Shown here: positions 24,639 to 35,357 of the stretch, piece after piece
Layout: each line of letters starts with the position of its first letter
Numbering within the stretch: position 1 is the first letter of the stretch
From: Tepidimonas charontis
GTDB taxonomy: Bacteria; Pseudomonadota; Gammaproteobacteria; Burkholderiales; Burkholderiaceae_C
Assembly: GCF_007556685.1 (NCBI RefSeq)
Contig: NZ_VJON01000011.1
Coordinates: 1-60,760, forward strand
Length of the DNA stretch: 60,760 bases
Direction: 5' to 3'
Notes under the pieces: generated by a model
The model's database searches: none
What the model was told of the DNA's origin: nothing
Seen by the model: the letters and a program-made list of their open reading frames with translations, nothing else
Made by a program: the position numbers and the translations under genes

Positions 24639-26326
24639 TCGGCGCGCTCGAACACCAGCCAGCGTTCCCGGTTTTCACGCAGGCGCGGAATCTCGCTGCG
24701 CAGGCGCCAGCGCCCCGATTGCAGCCACGGTGAAGCCACCGGGTACGCTGCGGGGGCCAGCACCAGGATGGGGCAATCCGTCTGCCCGCGCGCGCCGACG
24801 CGGCGCACGGTCAGCCCGCCGTGGTGCTGCAGGCCCGCAATGCGGGCGCCGTCGAGGCCGAAGACGGCCACACAGGCCCCAGGCGGCACCATGGCCGCCA
24901 CGCGCCGCGAAATCGGCGCCTGCCCCATGCCGTAGTTGAGCAACGGCAGCCACAGCGTCATCAGCAACAGCCAGTTCAGCGTCAGCCCGGACGCCGACAA
25001 GACCAAGCCTTTCCACAACGCTGGGGTGTGGCGTCCCAGCCGCCAAGCCACGATCAGCAGCCACGCGATGCTGGCCAGCGCAGCCGGGGTGAACAGCCAG
25101 GCGTCGAAGGCTGGCTCGAAGCCAGGCACCAAGCGTGCCACGTTGGCCGCGGGCTTCGGCGGTACACCGGTTTGCATCGCCACCCAGATGACCCAGATGA
25201 CGATGGCGGCACCGCTGAAGAACAGCAGGGCAAACCAGTCGATCGCAGCCGCGACGCCGCGCCGCAGGGTCGGCAAGGCAAACGCGGCCAGCGCCGCCAA
25301 CGCCGGCAGCGCCAGCAGGAGCGTGCGGTCGTCGCCGCCGTCGAGCACGGTGGCCGCGCCCGTCACGACCACGCAAGTCAGCGGCCAACCGATGTGCGGT
25401 TCACGCCAGCGCGCGCGCCAGCGCCATAGCGCCCACAGCGCCAGCGCCGCCGACGGCCAGACAAACCAGGCCAGCAGACGCACGAAGCTGTGCCAGCCTT
25501 CCAGCGTCGTCCATCGCGCCAAGCGTATGTCCCACAGCTCGGGGGCGCGCCCTGCCAGCCACGCCAGCCCAACGCTTGCGGCCAAGGCCGAGATACTGCC
25601 CAGCGCAGCGCCCAGTCGCATCCTGCGAGGCTGATACGGCCACCACCAGGCCAGCGCTGCAGCGGCCAAGGCCGCGCCCAGCAGCGGGGCGCCGGACAAG
25701 GCCAGCCCCCACGCTGCCCCCCACCATGGCAGCAGCAAGCGCGCGTTGCCGGCGGCCGCAGGCGTCAAGCCGCGCGCGGCGGTGTGGAACAACAGGGCGG
25801 CAAACGCCAACTGCGCAGCCGCTGGCGTGGCTTCGTGCGCGCGCAGCGCCAGCCCCAGGGTGGCCACCAGCGCCAGCAGCGCTGCGTCGGCCAGCGCCCG
25901 GGCATAGTCGGTGGGTGAGATACGGTCACCAAACGCCAGATCGATCGGCTGCGCAGCGGGCAAGCGGGCCAGGCGATAAGTCGCGTACCACGTGCTGGCC
26001 AGTGTGAGCCCAAGCAGGGCGATGAAGGGCAGACGAACCGCCAGCTCAGCGGGCAACGGCGGCGCCAAAGCCAGCGCCGCTGCTCCCACCCAGTAGGGCA
26101 GCCACGCCAGAGGGCCCGCCGTCTCTCCCAGGACTTCGGGTGAGAGCCACGATCCGCCGCCGCGCATGTCCAGCATGACGGCGAAGGCGGCCAAATCATC
26201 GGGCCGCCACGGGTCGCGCCCCACGAAGCCCGGTAGCACGAACGCTGCGACGATGAGCCAAGGCACCCAGCGCGGCAAGCGCCGGATGGCAGCGGCGGTC
26301 ACGAGGGCGGGGGTGGGATGGATCAC
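24635..26326 (-). CDS. GT-C-type membrane glycosyltransferase (ArnT/PMT-like), function unknown
   Basis: A 563-residue polytopic membrane protein with about ten or more hydrophobic segments. The first periplasmic loop has 'FVGRDPWRPDDLAAFAVMLDM', whose aspartates stand where ArnT/PMT-type GT-C enzymes carry their catalytic Asp. It ends in a soluble domain of about 100 residues. Enzymes of this shape move a sugar from a polyprenyl phosphate donor to lipid A, a protein or a glycan; the acceptor here cannot be told. The start is GTG 26326. It converges on phoR with overlapping stop codons and is followed upstream by rpmE2 on the same strand after a terminator. Confidence 0.7.
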   Translation of the reverse strand: MIHPTPALVTAAAIRRLPRWVPWLIVAAFVLPGFVGRDPWRPDDLAAFAVMLDMRGGGSWLSPEVLGETAGPLAWLPYWVGAAALALAPPLPAELAVRLPFIALLGLTLASTWYATYRLARLPAAQPIDLAFGDRISPTDYARALADAALLALVATLGLALRAHEATPAAAQLAFAALLFHTAARGLTPAAAGNARLLLPWWGAAWGLALSGAPLLGAALAAAALAWWWPYQPRRMRLGAALGSISALAASVGLAWLAGRAPELWDIRLARWTTLEGWHSFVRLLAWFVWPSAALALWALWRWRARWREPHIGWPLTCVVVTGAATVLDGGDDRTLLLALPALAALAAFALPTLRRGVAAAIDWFALLFFSGAAIVIWVIWVAMQTGVPPKPAANVARLVPGFEPAFDAWLFTPAALASIAWLLIVAWRLGRHTPALWKGLVLSASGLTLNWLLLMTLWLPLLNYGMGQAPISRRVAAMVPPGACVAVFGLDGARIAGLQHHGGLTVRRVGARGQTDCPILVLAPAAYPVASPWLQSGRWRLRSEIPRLRENRERWLVFERAD

Positions 26327-26422
26327 GGTCGGGCGAACAGGGCCACGGGGTGGCCCGGATTATCGAACGGCGGCGGGGGCGCATCCACCGTCTGCCCACG
26401 TCGTCGCCATCGCGCTCAACAA

Positions 26423-26446
26423 AAGAGCAGCCCGCGGGCTGCTCTT
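26423..26446 (-). terminator. Intrinsic terminator after rpmE2
   Basis: A perfect 24-base palindrome (12-bp arms, AAGAGCAGCCCG and its complement). On the minus strand it runs into TTTTG, so it ends the rpmE2 transcript 27 bases after the stop codon. Confidence 0.85.
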
Positions 26447-26472
26447 CGTGTGCACTCGAACGAGGGTGCCGT

Positions 26473-26727
26473 TTACTTGGCCGCGCGGGCGTAGCGATTG
26501 CGGAATTTTTCCACCCGGCCGCCCATAGTGTCCACGGTTTTTTGCGTGCCGGTGTAGAAAGGATGCGATTCGCTCGAGGTTTCCAGCTTGAACAGTGGCA
26601 ACTCGCGGCCATCGTCCAACTTGATCGTTTCCTTGGTGGGCGCGCACGAACGAATGATGAACTGAGCGCCGTTGGAAAGATCGACGAAGCAGACTTCGCG
26701 GTAGTTCGGGTGGATGCCTTCTTTCAT
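26473..26727 (-). CDS. rpmE2: 50S ribosomal protein L31 type B
   Basis: An 84-residue L31 of the zinc-free type: it starts '[20 protein letters not shown]' and lacks the paired CxxC of the zinc-binding type. It keeps the type B signature '[20 protein letters not shown]' and the basic tail '[15 protein letters not shown]'. ATG 26727 is the family start; the open frame runs 22 codons further without resemblance. It lies 90 bases downstream of rho on the same strand, the usual rho-rpmE neighbourhood, and ends at an intrinsic terminator. Confidence 0.95.
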   Translation of the reverse strand: MKEGIHPNYREVCFVDLSNGAQFIIRSCAPTKETIKLDDGRELPLFKLETSSESHPFYTGTQKTVDTMGGRVEKFRNRYARAAK

Positions 26728-26817
26728 GATCGTCTGACCTACTGCAGTAGCCACGACCGGCCCATCCGGTGCACTTGCTGCAAAGCTCCGCATTATACGG
26801 CGCGACCGACCGTGGCA

Positions 26818-28083
26818 TCAACCACCACGGCGCATCAGCTCGAAGAACTCCTGGTTGTTCTTGGTTTGCTTCATGCTCTTGAGCACCATCTCCATCGCCT
26901 CGATCTCGTCCATGTTGTAGAAGAACTGGCGCAGGATACGGGTCTTTTGCAGGATCTCGGGCGGCAGCAGCAGCTCTTCGCGGCGGGTGCCGCTGCGGCT
27001 GAGCTGGATCGAGGGGAAGACGCGCTTTTCGTACAGACGGCGGTCGAGGTGGATCTCGCAGTTGCCGGTGCCCTTGAACTCTTCGAAGATCACCTCGTCC
27101 ATGCGGCTGCCCGTGTCCACCAGTGCGGTGGCGATGATGGTGAGGCTGCCGCCTTCCTCGACGTTGCGGGCGGCGCCGAAGAAACGTTTGGGTCGCTGCA
27201 GGGCGTTGGCGTCCACACCGCCGGTTAGCACCTTGCCGCTGGAGGGCAGCACGTTGTTGTAGGCACGCGCCAGGCGCGTGATCGAGTCGAGCAGGATCAC
27301 CACGTCCTTTTTCAGCTCCACCAGGCGCTTGGCGCGCTCGATCACCATTTCGGCCACGTGTACGTGGCGCGCTGCCGGCTCATCGAAGGTGGAGGCGATG
27401 ACCTCACCGCGCACCGTGCGCTGCATCTCGGTCACCTCCTCGGGGCGCTCGTCCACCAGCAACACCATCAAAATTACCTCCGGATAGTTGGTGGTGATGG
27501 CGTGCGCGATGTGCTGCATCATCACCGTCTTGCCGCTCTTGGGCGGCGCAACGATCAGGGCGCGCTGGCCTTTGCCGATCGGGGCGATGATGTCGATGAT
27601 GCGGCCGGTGATGTTTTCTTCGCCCTTGAGGCCCTCACGCTCGAGCTTCATCTGTTCCTTGGGGAACAGCGGCGTGAGGTTCTCGAACATGATCTTGTGC
27701 TTGTTCTGCTCGGGCGGCAGGCCGTTGATCTTGTCGAGCTTGTTGAGGGCAAAGTAGCGCTCACCATCTTTGGGGATGCGCACGTCGCCCTCGATCATGT
27801 CGCCGGTGTGCAGATTGAAGCGGCGAATCTGGCTGGGCGAGATGTAGATATCGTCGGTGCTGGCGGTGTAGCTGGCGCTGGGGTCGCGCAGAAAGCCGAA
27901 GCCGTCGGGCAGCACCTCCAGCACGCCATCGGCAAAGACCTGTTCGCCCGCCTTGGCGCGCCGCTTGATGATGGCGAACATCAGCTCCTGCTTGCGCAGG
28001 CGGCTGGCGTTTTCGATCTCGAGCTCCTCGGCCATCTTCAGCAATGCCGAGACGTGCAAGGCCTTTAGTTCGTTGAGGTGCAT
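26818..28083 (-). CDS. rho: Transcription termination factor Rho
   Basis: A 421-residue hexameric RNA helicase that ends transcription at Rho-dependent sites. It has the N-terminal '[20 protein letters not shown]' helical domain, the RNA-binding cold-shock-like domain with '[31 protein letters not shown]', Walker A '[15 protein letters not shown]', '[15 protein letters not shown]' (Walker B region) and '[36 protein letters not shown]' with the Q- and R-loops. Length and sequence are close to E. coli Rho (419). It follows trxA as in E. coli; the 269-base gap between them holds no gene and may carry a leader. Confidence 0.98.
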   Translation of the reverse strand: MHLNELKALHVSALLKMAEELEIENASRLRKQELMFAIIKRRAKAGEQVFADGVLEVLPDGFGFLRDPSASYTASTDDIYISPSQIRRFNLHTGDMIEGDVRIPKDGERYFALNKLDKINGLPPEQNKHKIMFENLTPLFPKEQMKLEREGLKGEENITGRIIDIIAPIGKGQRALIVAPPKSGKTVMMQHIAHAITTNYPEVILMVLLVDERPEEVTEMQRTVRGEVIASTFDEPAARHVHVAEMVIERAKRLVELKKDVVILLDSITRLARAYNNVLPSSGKVLTGGVDANALQRPKRFFGAARNVEEGGSLTIIATALVDTGSRMDEVIFEEFKGTGNCEIHLDRRLYEKRVFPSIQLSRSGTRREELLLPPEILQKTRILRQFFYNMDEIEAMEMVLKSMKQTKNNQEFFELMRRGG

Positions 28084-28352
28084 GGAAAGACACTCCGAGC
28101 GGAGGAAATGCGTGAATGGGCAAATGCCATATGCACGCCGAAATCGGCCAACGCGGCCGAGGCGGCCACAAGGGGAAGGTTGGGGGCTTGCAGCGGCGTC
28201 GGGGCGGTCGTACGGCTTCGACGACGCGTGGATTCAACGGCGACCGACACCGCATCGGTGCCGGCCAGACGCCCCTTCAGCCTTGATTATGACACCAGGA
28301 GCGGCGTCCGGTGACGTGCGCTGTGCGCCCGCACTGTCGGCGCGTGCCGCGC

Positions 28353-28685
28353 TCAACTCAGGTGCGGCTCGATGAAAGCGGTCAATTGCGCTTTCGACAA
28401 AGCGCCAACCTTGGTGGCGGCAAGCTGTCCGTCCTTGAACAGCATCAGGGTCGGAATGCCGCGGATGCCGTACTGTGCTGGTACCGAGCGGTTTTCATCG
28501 ACGTTGACCTTGGCGACCTGCAGCTTGCCCCGGTACGCCGCTGCCACCTCATCCAGAATGGGGGCGATCATACGGCACGGACCGCACCATTCGGCCCAGA
28601 AATCCACCAGCACCGGCGTCGCCGACTTCAGCACATCGGCGTCGAAGGTGGCATCGGTCACGTGTTTGATCAGGTCGCTGGCCAT
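28353..28685 (-). CDS. trxA: Thioredoxin 1
   Basis: A 110-residue cytosolic thioredoxin with the redox site WCGPC (33-37) in '[20 protein letters not shown]' and the cis-proline loop 'RGIPTLMLF'. It reduces protein disulfides and supplies electrons to ribonucleotide reductase and others. ATG 28685 gives the exact family length. It lies directly upstream of rho on the same strand, a widely conserved pair, and just downstream of the SRP RNA gene. Confidence 0.97.
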   Translation of the reverse strand: MASDLIKHVTDATFDADVLKSATPVLVDFWAEWCGPCRMIAPILDEVAAAYRGKLQVAKVNVDENRSVPAQYGIRGIPTLMLFKDGQLAATKVGALSKAQLTAFIEPHLS

Positions 28686-28733
28686 GGTGGTGGATCTCGG
28701 GTCGTCGATAACGTCAGATGGATGAACGGAGGT

Positions 28734-28827
28734 GACGAGCCTTGACCCCGGCACTGGCTACACGGTTAGGGCTGCTTGGTTCCCCACCTGACCCGGTTGG
28801 CCGCTTCCCCATGCGGGAAGGCCCGTC
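28734..28827 (-). ncRNA. ffs: Small SRP RNA (4.5S RNA)
   Basis: The minus strand carries the conserved domain IV hairpin: GGGTCAGGTGGGGAACCAAG followed by CAGCC, with a GGAA tetraloop and the symmetric and asymmetric loops that bind Ffh. The 5' end GACGGGCCTT pairs over 10 bases with the 3' end AAGGCTCGTC, which fixes the boundaries and gives about 94 nucleotides. A -10-like TACAAT lies seven bases upstream of this 5' end. It is divergent from dnaX, the usual place in betaproteobacteria. Confidence 0.88.
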
Positions 28828-28834
28828 GCTTGCC

Positions 28835-28840
28835 ATTGTA
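28835..28840 (-). promoter_or_regulatory. -10 box of ffs
   Basis: TACAAT on the minus strand, seven bases before the predicted 5' end of the SRP RNA. No strong -35 is visible. Confidence 0.55.
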
Positions 28841-28919
28841 TGACAGGATGGCGTACACCGGGGGCACTGCCGCGTGGTGGCGTCGCCAGGTGCGCGGGGG
28901 CACCGATAGAATCCAACAC

Positions 28920-30677
28920 ATGTCGTACTTGGTCCTGGCCCGTAAATACCGTCCGAAGACCTTTGCCGAGATGGTGGGGCAGGAGCACGTGGTGCAGGCG
29001 CTCGGCCACGCGTTGCGCACGCGGCGGCTGCATCATGCCTATCTGTTTACGGGCACGCGCGGCGTGGGCAAGACGACGGTGTCGCGCATCCTGGCCAAAT
29101 CCTTGAATTGCACCGGGCCGGATGGTCAGGGCGACATCACGGATGCCCCCTGTGGCGTCTGCGAGGCCTGCCGTGCCATCGACGCCGGTCGCTTCGTCGA
29201 CTACACCGAGCTCGACGCGGCCTCCAACCGCGGCGTCGACGAGGTGCAGACGCTGCTGGAGCAGGCGATTTACAAGCCGGTGCAAGGGCGCTTCAAGGTC
29301 TTCATGATCGATGAAGTGCACATGCTCACCCATACCGCCTTCAACGCGATGTTGAAGACGCTGGAGGAGCCGCCGGAATACCTCAAATTCGTGCTGGCCA
29401 CCACCGATCCGCAGAAGGTACCGGTGACGGTGCTGAGCCGTTGCCTGCAGTTCAACTTGCGTCCGATGGCGCCCGATACGGTCGCCGAGCACCTGCAGCG
29501 CGTGTTGACCGCCGAAGGCATCGCGGCCGAGGCAGGGGCGATACGTCTGCTGGCGCGCGCGGCGCGTGGCTCGATGCGCGACGCGCTCAGCCTGACCGAT
29601 CAGGCCATCGCCTATGGCGGCGGTGCGGTGCGCGAGGCCGACGTGCGCCAGATGTTGGGGGCGGCTGAGCATGAGTACGTGTGGGCCCTGTTGCAGGCGC
29701 TGGCCGAGCGCGATGCCGCGCGCGTGGTGCAAACGGTGCAGGACATGCGCCTGCACGGTGTGGCGAGCGACGCGACGCTGGAGGAGCTGGTGGTGTGGCT
29801 GCAGCGCATCGCCGTCCTGCAGTGGGTCGGTGAAGCCGCCGAGCCCGATGTCGAAGACGCCCGCTTGCGCGCATTGGCGCAGGCTCTGCCGCCCGATGTC
29901 ACCCAGCTGCTGTACAGCCTGTTTCTGCACGGCCGCAGCGAGCTGGGGTTGGCCCCGGATGAGTACGCGGCACTGACGATGGTGCTGCTGCGGGCCTTCG
30001 CGTTTGGGGCGCCGGCGGCCCCCGCTGCCCCGAGGTCCGATGGTCTGGAAGCGGTCGCGGGCGGCGCACGGTTGCCCGCGTCGACAGCGGGTGGCATGGG
30101 GGCAAGCGCCTCAGCATCCGCTCCAACACCCGCTCCAACACCCGCCCCGACACCCGCCCCGACACCCGCCGGCGATGATGCGCCGACGAGGCAAGGTGTT
30201 GCCGCCGGCACCGCGCAAGCCGGCGTGCTGGCCGCCCATAGCGCTTTGGCGCCGCTCGACGTCGCCGATGCGGCGCGCTGGTGGGAGGGGGTGGTGGGCG
30301 AGTTGGAGGCCGCCGGGCGCGTGCAGGCGTTGGTGCGCGAGTTGGCGCTGCAGGCTGAATGCGTGCAGTGGGGTGACACCGGGGCGCGCCTGCGGGTGCC
30401 GCAGGCGGTGTTGAACCAAGATGGCGCGCGCGAGCGCTTGCGCCGCGCACTCGTCGACCACCTGGGGCTGGCGAGCGACTGGCGCCTGGAAGTGGAAGTC
30501 GGCCCCGCGCCACAGGCGCCCGCGCAGCGGCGCGCCGCTGCCCAGCGCGCGCGCTTGGTCGCCGCCGAAGCGGCGCTGCGCGCCGACCCGTATGTGCAGA
30601 CGCTTGCACACGACTATGGCGCGACCATCGTCCCTGGTAGCATCGAACCCATCGGCGGCCCCCTGCCGTCGCCCTGA
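28920..30677 (+). CDS. dnaX: DNA polymerase III subunits gamma/tau
   Basis: A 585-residue clamp-loader ATPase. It has 'LARKYRPKTFAEMVGQEHVV', Walker A 'GTRGVGKTT' (45-53), a zinc module with 'CTGPDG...CGVCEAC', Walker B 'FMIDEVHMLT', the SRC motif 'VLSRCLQF' and the sensor 2 region 'GSMRDALSLTDQAIAYG'. The middle holds a low-complexity linker with four APTP repeats, and a C-terminal polymerase-binding part follows. No A-rich frameshift signal like that of E. coli was seen, so gamma, if made, would need another route. ATG 28920 was chosen because the 48 codons upstream overlap the SRP RNA region and are not conserved. It leads ybaB and recR. Confidence 0.96.
   Translation: MSYLVLARKYRPKTFAEMVGQEHVVQALGHALRTRRLHHAYLFTGTRGVGKTTVSRILAKSLNCTGPDGQGDITDAPCGVCEACRAIDAGRFVDYTELDAASNRGVDEVQTLLEQAIYKPVQGRFKVFMIDEVHMLTHTAFNAMLKTLEEPPEYLKFVLATTDPQKVPVTVLSRCLQFNLRPMAPDTVAEHLQRVLTAEGIAAEAGAIRLLARAARGSMRDALSLTDQAIAYGGGAVREADVRQMLGAAEHEYVWALLQALAERDAARVVQTVQDMRLHGVASDATLEELVVWLQRIAVLQWVGEAAEPDVEDARLRALAQALPPDVTQLLYSLFLHGRSELGLAPDEYAALTMVLLRAFAFGAPAAPAAPRSDGLEAVAGGARLPASTAGGMGASASASAPTPAPTPAPTPAPTPAGDDAPTRQGVAAGTAQAGVLAAHSALAPLDVADAARWWEGVVGELEAAGRVQALVRELALQAECVQWGDTGARLRVPQAVLNQDGARERLRRALVDHLGLASDWRLEVEVGPAPQAPAQRRAAAQRARLVAAEAALRADPYVQTLAHDYGATIVPGSIEPIGGPLPSP
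30120..30167 (+). repeat. Four 12-base tandem repeats in the dnaX linker
   Basis: Two copies of GCTCCAACACCC and two of GCCCCGACACCC encode (APTP)4 between the ATPase core and the C-terminal domain. Being in-frame, copy-number change would only lengthen or shorten the linker. Confidence 0.85.
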
Positions 30678-30700
30678 TCGTTGGTTGAGGATACACACCC

Positions 30701-31033
30701 ATGTTCAACAAAGGACAACTGGCGGGCCTGATGAAGCAGGCCCAGGCCATGCAAGACAACCTGCGCCGTGCGCAGGAAGAGCTGGCGACGATGGAGGTGA
30801 CCGGGGAATCCGGTGCCGGCCTGGTCAAAGTGGTGATGACCGGCAAGCACGAGGTCAAGCGCGTCACCATCGACCCCAGCTTGCTGGCCGATGACAAGGA
30901 CATGCTGGAAGACCTGGTGGCCGCCGCCTTCAACGCCGCCGTGCGGCGGGTGGAGGAGGCGACGCAAGAGCGCATGGCCAAGGTCACCGCGGGCATGCCC
31001 GGTCTGCCGGGTGGTCTGAAGTTCCCGTTCTGA
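30701..31033 (+). CDS. ybaB: YbaB/EbfC nucleoid-associated protein
   Basis: A 110-residue DNA-binding protein with the family's N-terminal helix ('[21 protein letters not shown]'), the central sheet ('[30 protein letters not shown]') and the '[18 protein letters not shown]' helix. It binds DNA as a dimer, and its gene almost always lies between dnaX and recR, as it does here, 23 bases after dnaX and 19 before recR. The three probably form one operon. Confidence 0.96.
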   Translation: MFNKGQLAGLMKQAQAMQDNLRRAQEELATMEVTGESGAGLVKVVMTGKHEVKRVTIDPSLLADDKDMLEDLVAAAFNAAVRRVEEATQERMAKVTAGMPGLPGGLKFPF

Positions 31034-31052
31034 GGCGGGTGCAGCCCGGTCC

Positions 31053-31652
31053 ATGACACATGCCCCGCCGCGCCGCCTGCAGACTTTAATGCAGGCCCTG
31101 CAGCGCCTGCCCGGCGTCGGGCAGCGATCGGCGGCGCGCATGGCCTACCATTTGTTGCAACACGACCGCGACGGTGCCCTGCAACTGGCGCAGGCACTGC
31201 AGGAGGCCGTGCAGGGAATGCGGCACTGTGTGCTGTGCCATACCCTGGCCGAAGAGGAGGTGTGTCCCACCTGCGCCGACCCAACACGCGATGCCAGCCA
31301 GCTGTGCGTCGTGGAGACACCGGCGGATCAGGCGGCCATCGAGCGCACCGGCGCCTACCGGGGGCGCTATTTCGTATTGATGGGGCGGCTCAGCCCGCTC
31401 GACGGGGTCGGACCGGACGACATCGGTGTGCGCCCGCTGTTGCAGCGGCTGCAGGCCACGCCACCGGTGCGAGAGGTGATCGTGGCCACCAATTTCACCG
31501 CCGAGGGCGAGGCCACGGCACACGTCGTCACCCAACTGGCCAGCGCCCTGGGGCTGCATGTCACGCGTCTGGCGCGTGGGGTGCCCGTGGGCAGCGAACT
31601 GGAGTATGTGGATCTGGGCACCATTGCCCACGCGCTGGCGGACCGGCGCTGA
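31053..31652 (+). CDS. recR: Recombination protein RecR
   Basis: A 199-residue RecFOR-pathway protein that helps load RecA at gaps. It has the N-terminal helix-hairpin-helix '[20 protein letters not shown]', the zinc site '[16 protein letters not shown]', a Toprim domain ('[28 protein letters not shown]') and the C-terminal '[25 protein letters not shown]'. Length is standard. It is the third gene of the dnaX-ybaB-recR group. Confidence 0.97.
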   Translation: MTHAPPRRLQTLMQALQRLPGVGQRSAARMAYHLLQHDRDGALQLAQALQEAVQGMRHCVLCHTLAEEEVCPTCADPTRDASQLCVVETPADQAAIERTGAYRGRYFVLMGRLSPLDGVGPDDIGVRPLLQRLQATPPVREVIVATNFTAEGEATAHVVTQLASALGLHVTRLARGVPVGSELEYVDLGTIAHALADRR

Positions 31653-31768
31653 GGCCCCGCTGCGGGTTGACCCCAATGGGGCAGTTCCCGATGGTCGCAC
31701 CCCAATCATGGGCATAAGCTTGTCGCCGATGGCCCTGTGTTGCAGGGGTCGCATGGGGTGTTTGGGCC

Positions 31769-32755
31769 ATGAATCGGCGGCAGTTCGTCCACGCAGCCGT
31801 TCTGACGGTGGGGACGCTGGGGACGGTGCGTCGCGCCGGGGCGGCGCAGCGGGTCCACGTCACGCTCGTCAGCCCGTGTACGGTGCCGTGTTTGCCGCTG
31901 CATCTGGCCCGGCGCTTGGGGTTTTACGAGGCGGAGGGGCTCACCGTCGCGCTCGAGGTCGATGATCGAGCCGATAACACGCCGGGTGCGGGCGCACGGG
32001 TGTACGCGTGTACATTCGATGCGCTCGTCGAGGCGCACGCCCGCGCTCAACCACGGCTGATCTTCGCGGCGCTGACGCGCACCCCCCAGGTGGCCATTGG
32101 CTGGCACAGCGATGCGGCACTGCGTGTGCCGGCAGCGCAACGCCGGCCTGGGGGGGCGGTGGGAGTTCTGGCCGGTGACGGCATGGCGCGCTTGGCGCTG
32201 GCGCATTGGTGGCGTCTCAATGGCGCAGCCAGTGACGCGGTGGCGCCCGTGCTGTATGCCACGCCCGATGCGCTGGAGCAGGACGTGCTGAGCCGGCGCG
32301 TGGACGCCGTCTGTGTCGGTGACCCGCTGCTGACGCGCCTGCAGCGCATGGGTGTGCTGTATCTGTTGACGGATATGCGCGATCCCGAGCACAGTCAACG
32401 CCTGTTCGGCGGTTCGGTGATCGGCGTTGCACTGAGTGCCGCCCCAGCGGTGCTGGCCGCCCATCAGCCCGAGTTGCAAGCGCTGGCGCGCGCCGTGCAG
32501 CGCAGCCTGCGCTGGTTGCAAACGGCCAGTCCGATGGACTTGGCGGCGCACGCCGATCTGTTCGATCTGGCCCATGATCGCGCGTTGTTTCTCACTGTCT
32601 TGGAGCACGCCCGGGCCTCGTTCGTGACCGATGTGCTGCCCCAGGCGGCGGCGGTGCGCCGCACGCTGCGCTGGCTGTACCCGGATGTGGGGCAACACAT
32701 GCCGACGCTGGAGCCCGGACGCTGGTTTACCGCACGCGTGGCGCCCGAGGCCTGA
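31769..32755 (+). CDS. Orphan ABC-type substrate-binding protein (SsuA/NMT1-like)
   Basis: A 328-residue exported protein. The N-terminus 'MNRRQFVHAAVLTVGTLG' followed by 'RRAGAAQ' looks like a Tat signal peptide. The mature part resembles periplasmic binding proteins of the nitrate/sulfonate/thiamine-precursor type: 'LVSPCTVPCLPLHLARRLGFYEAEGLTVALE' is their typical 'low-complexity start, then LGFYxxEGL'. No permease or ATPase gene is next to it, so the ligand and the partner transporter are unknown. It lies between recR and ligA on the same strand, 117 bases after recR and 40 before ligA. Confidence 0.72.
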   Translation: MNRRQFVHAAVLTVGTLGTVRRAGAAQRVHVTLVSPCTVPCLPLHLARRLGFYEAEGLTVALEVDDRADNTPGAGARVYACTFDALVEAHARAQPRLIFAALTRTPQVAIGWHSDAALRVPAAQRRPGGAVGVLAGDGMARLALAHWWRLNGAASDAVAPVLYATPDALEQDVLSRRVDAVCVGDPLLTRLQRMGVLYLLTDMRDPEHSQRLFGGSVIGVALSAAPAVLAAHQPELQALARAVQRSLRWLQTASPMDLAAHADLFDLAHDRALFLTVLEHARASFVTDVLPQAAAVRRTLRWLYPDVGQHMPTLEPGRWFTARVAPEA

Positions 32756-35231
<2,476 letters not shown>

Positions 35232-35357
35232 GGCAGCGTGCCACGGCAAACCATACCGATCCGCGCGCGGCGGCTGACGAGTCGTACGCATGGCAACACT
35301 CCCCGATGTGATGACGTCAACGTGGTCGCATCCGTTGCGCTCACTATAGCGACAAGG

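Noticed and set aside
30120-30167. Short tandem repeats as a CRISPR-like array
   Set aside because: Unit of 12 bases with no spacers, in frame inside dnaX; it codes for a Pro-rich linker.
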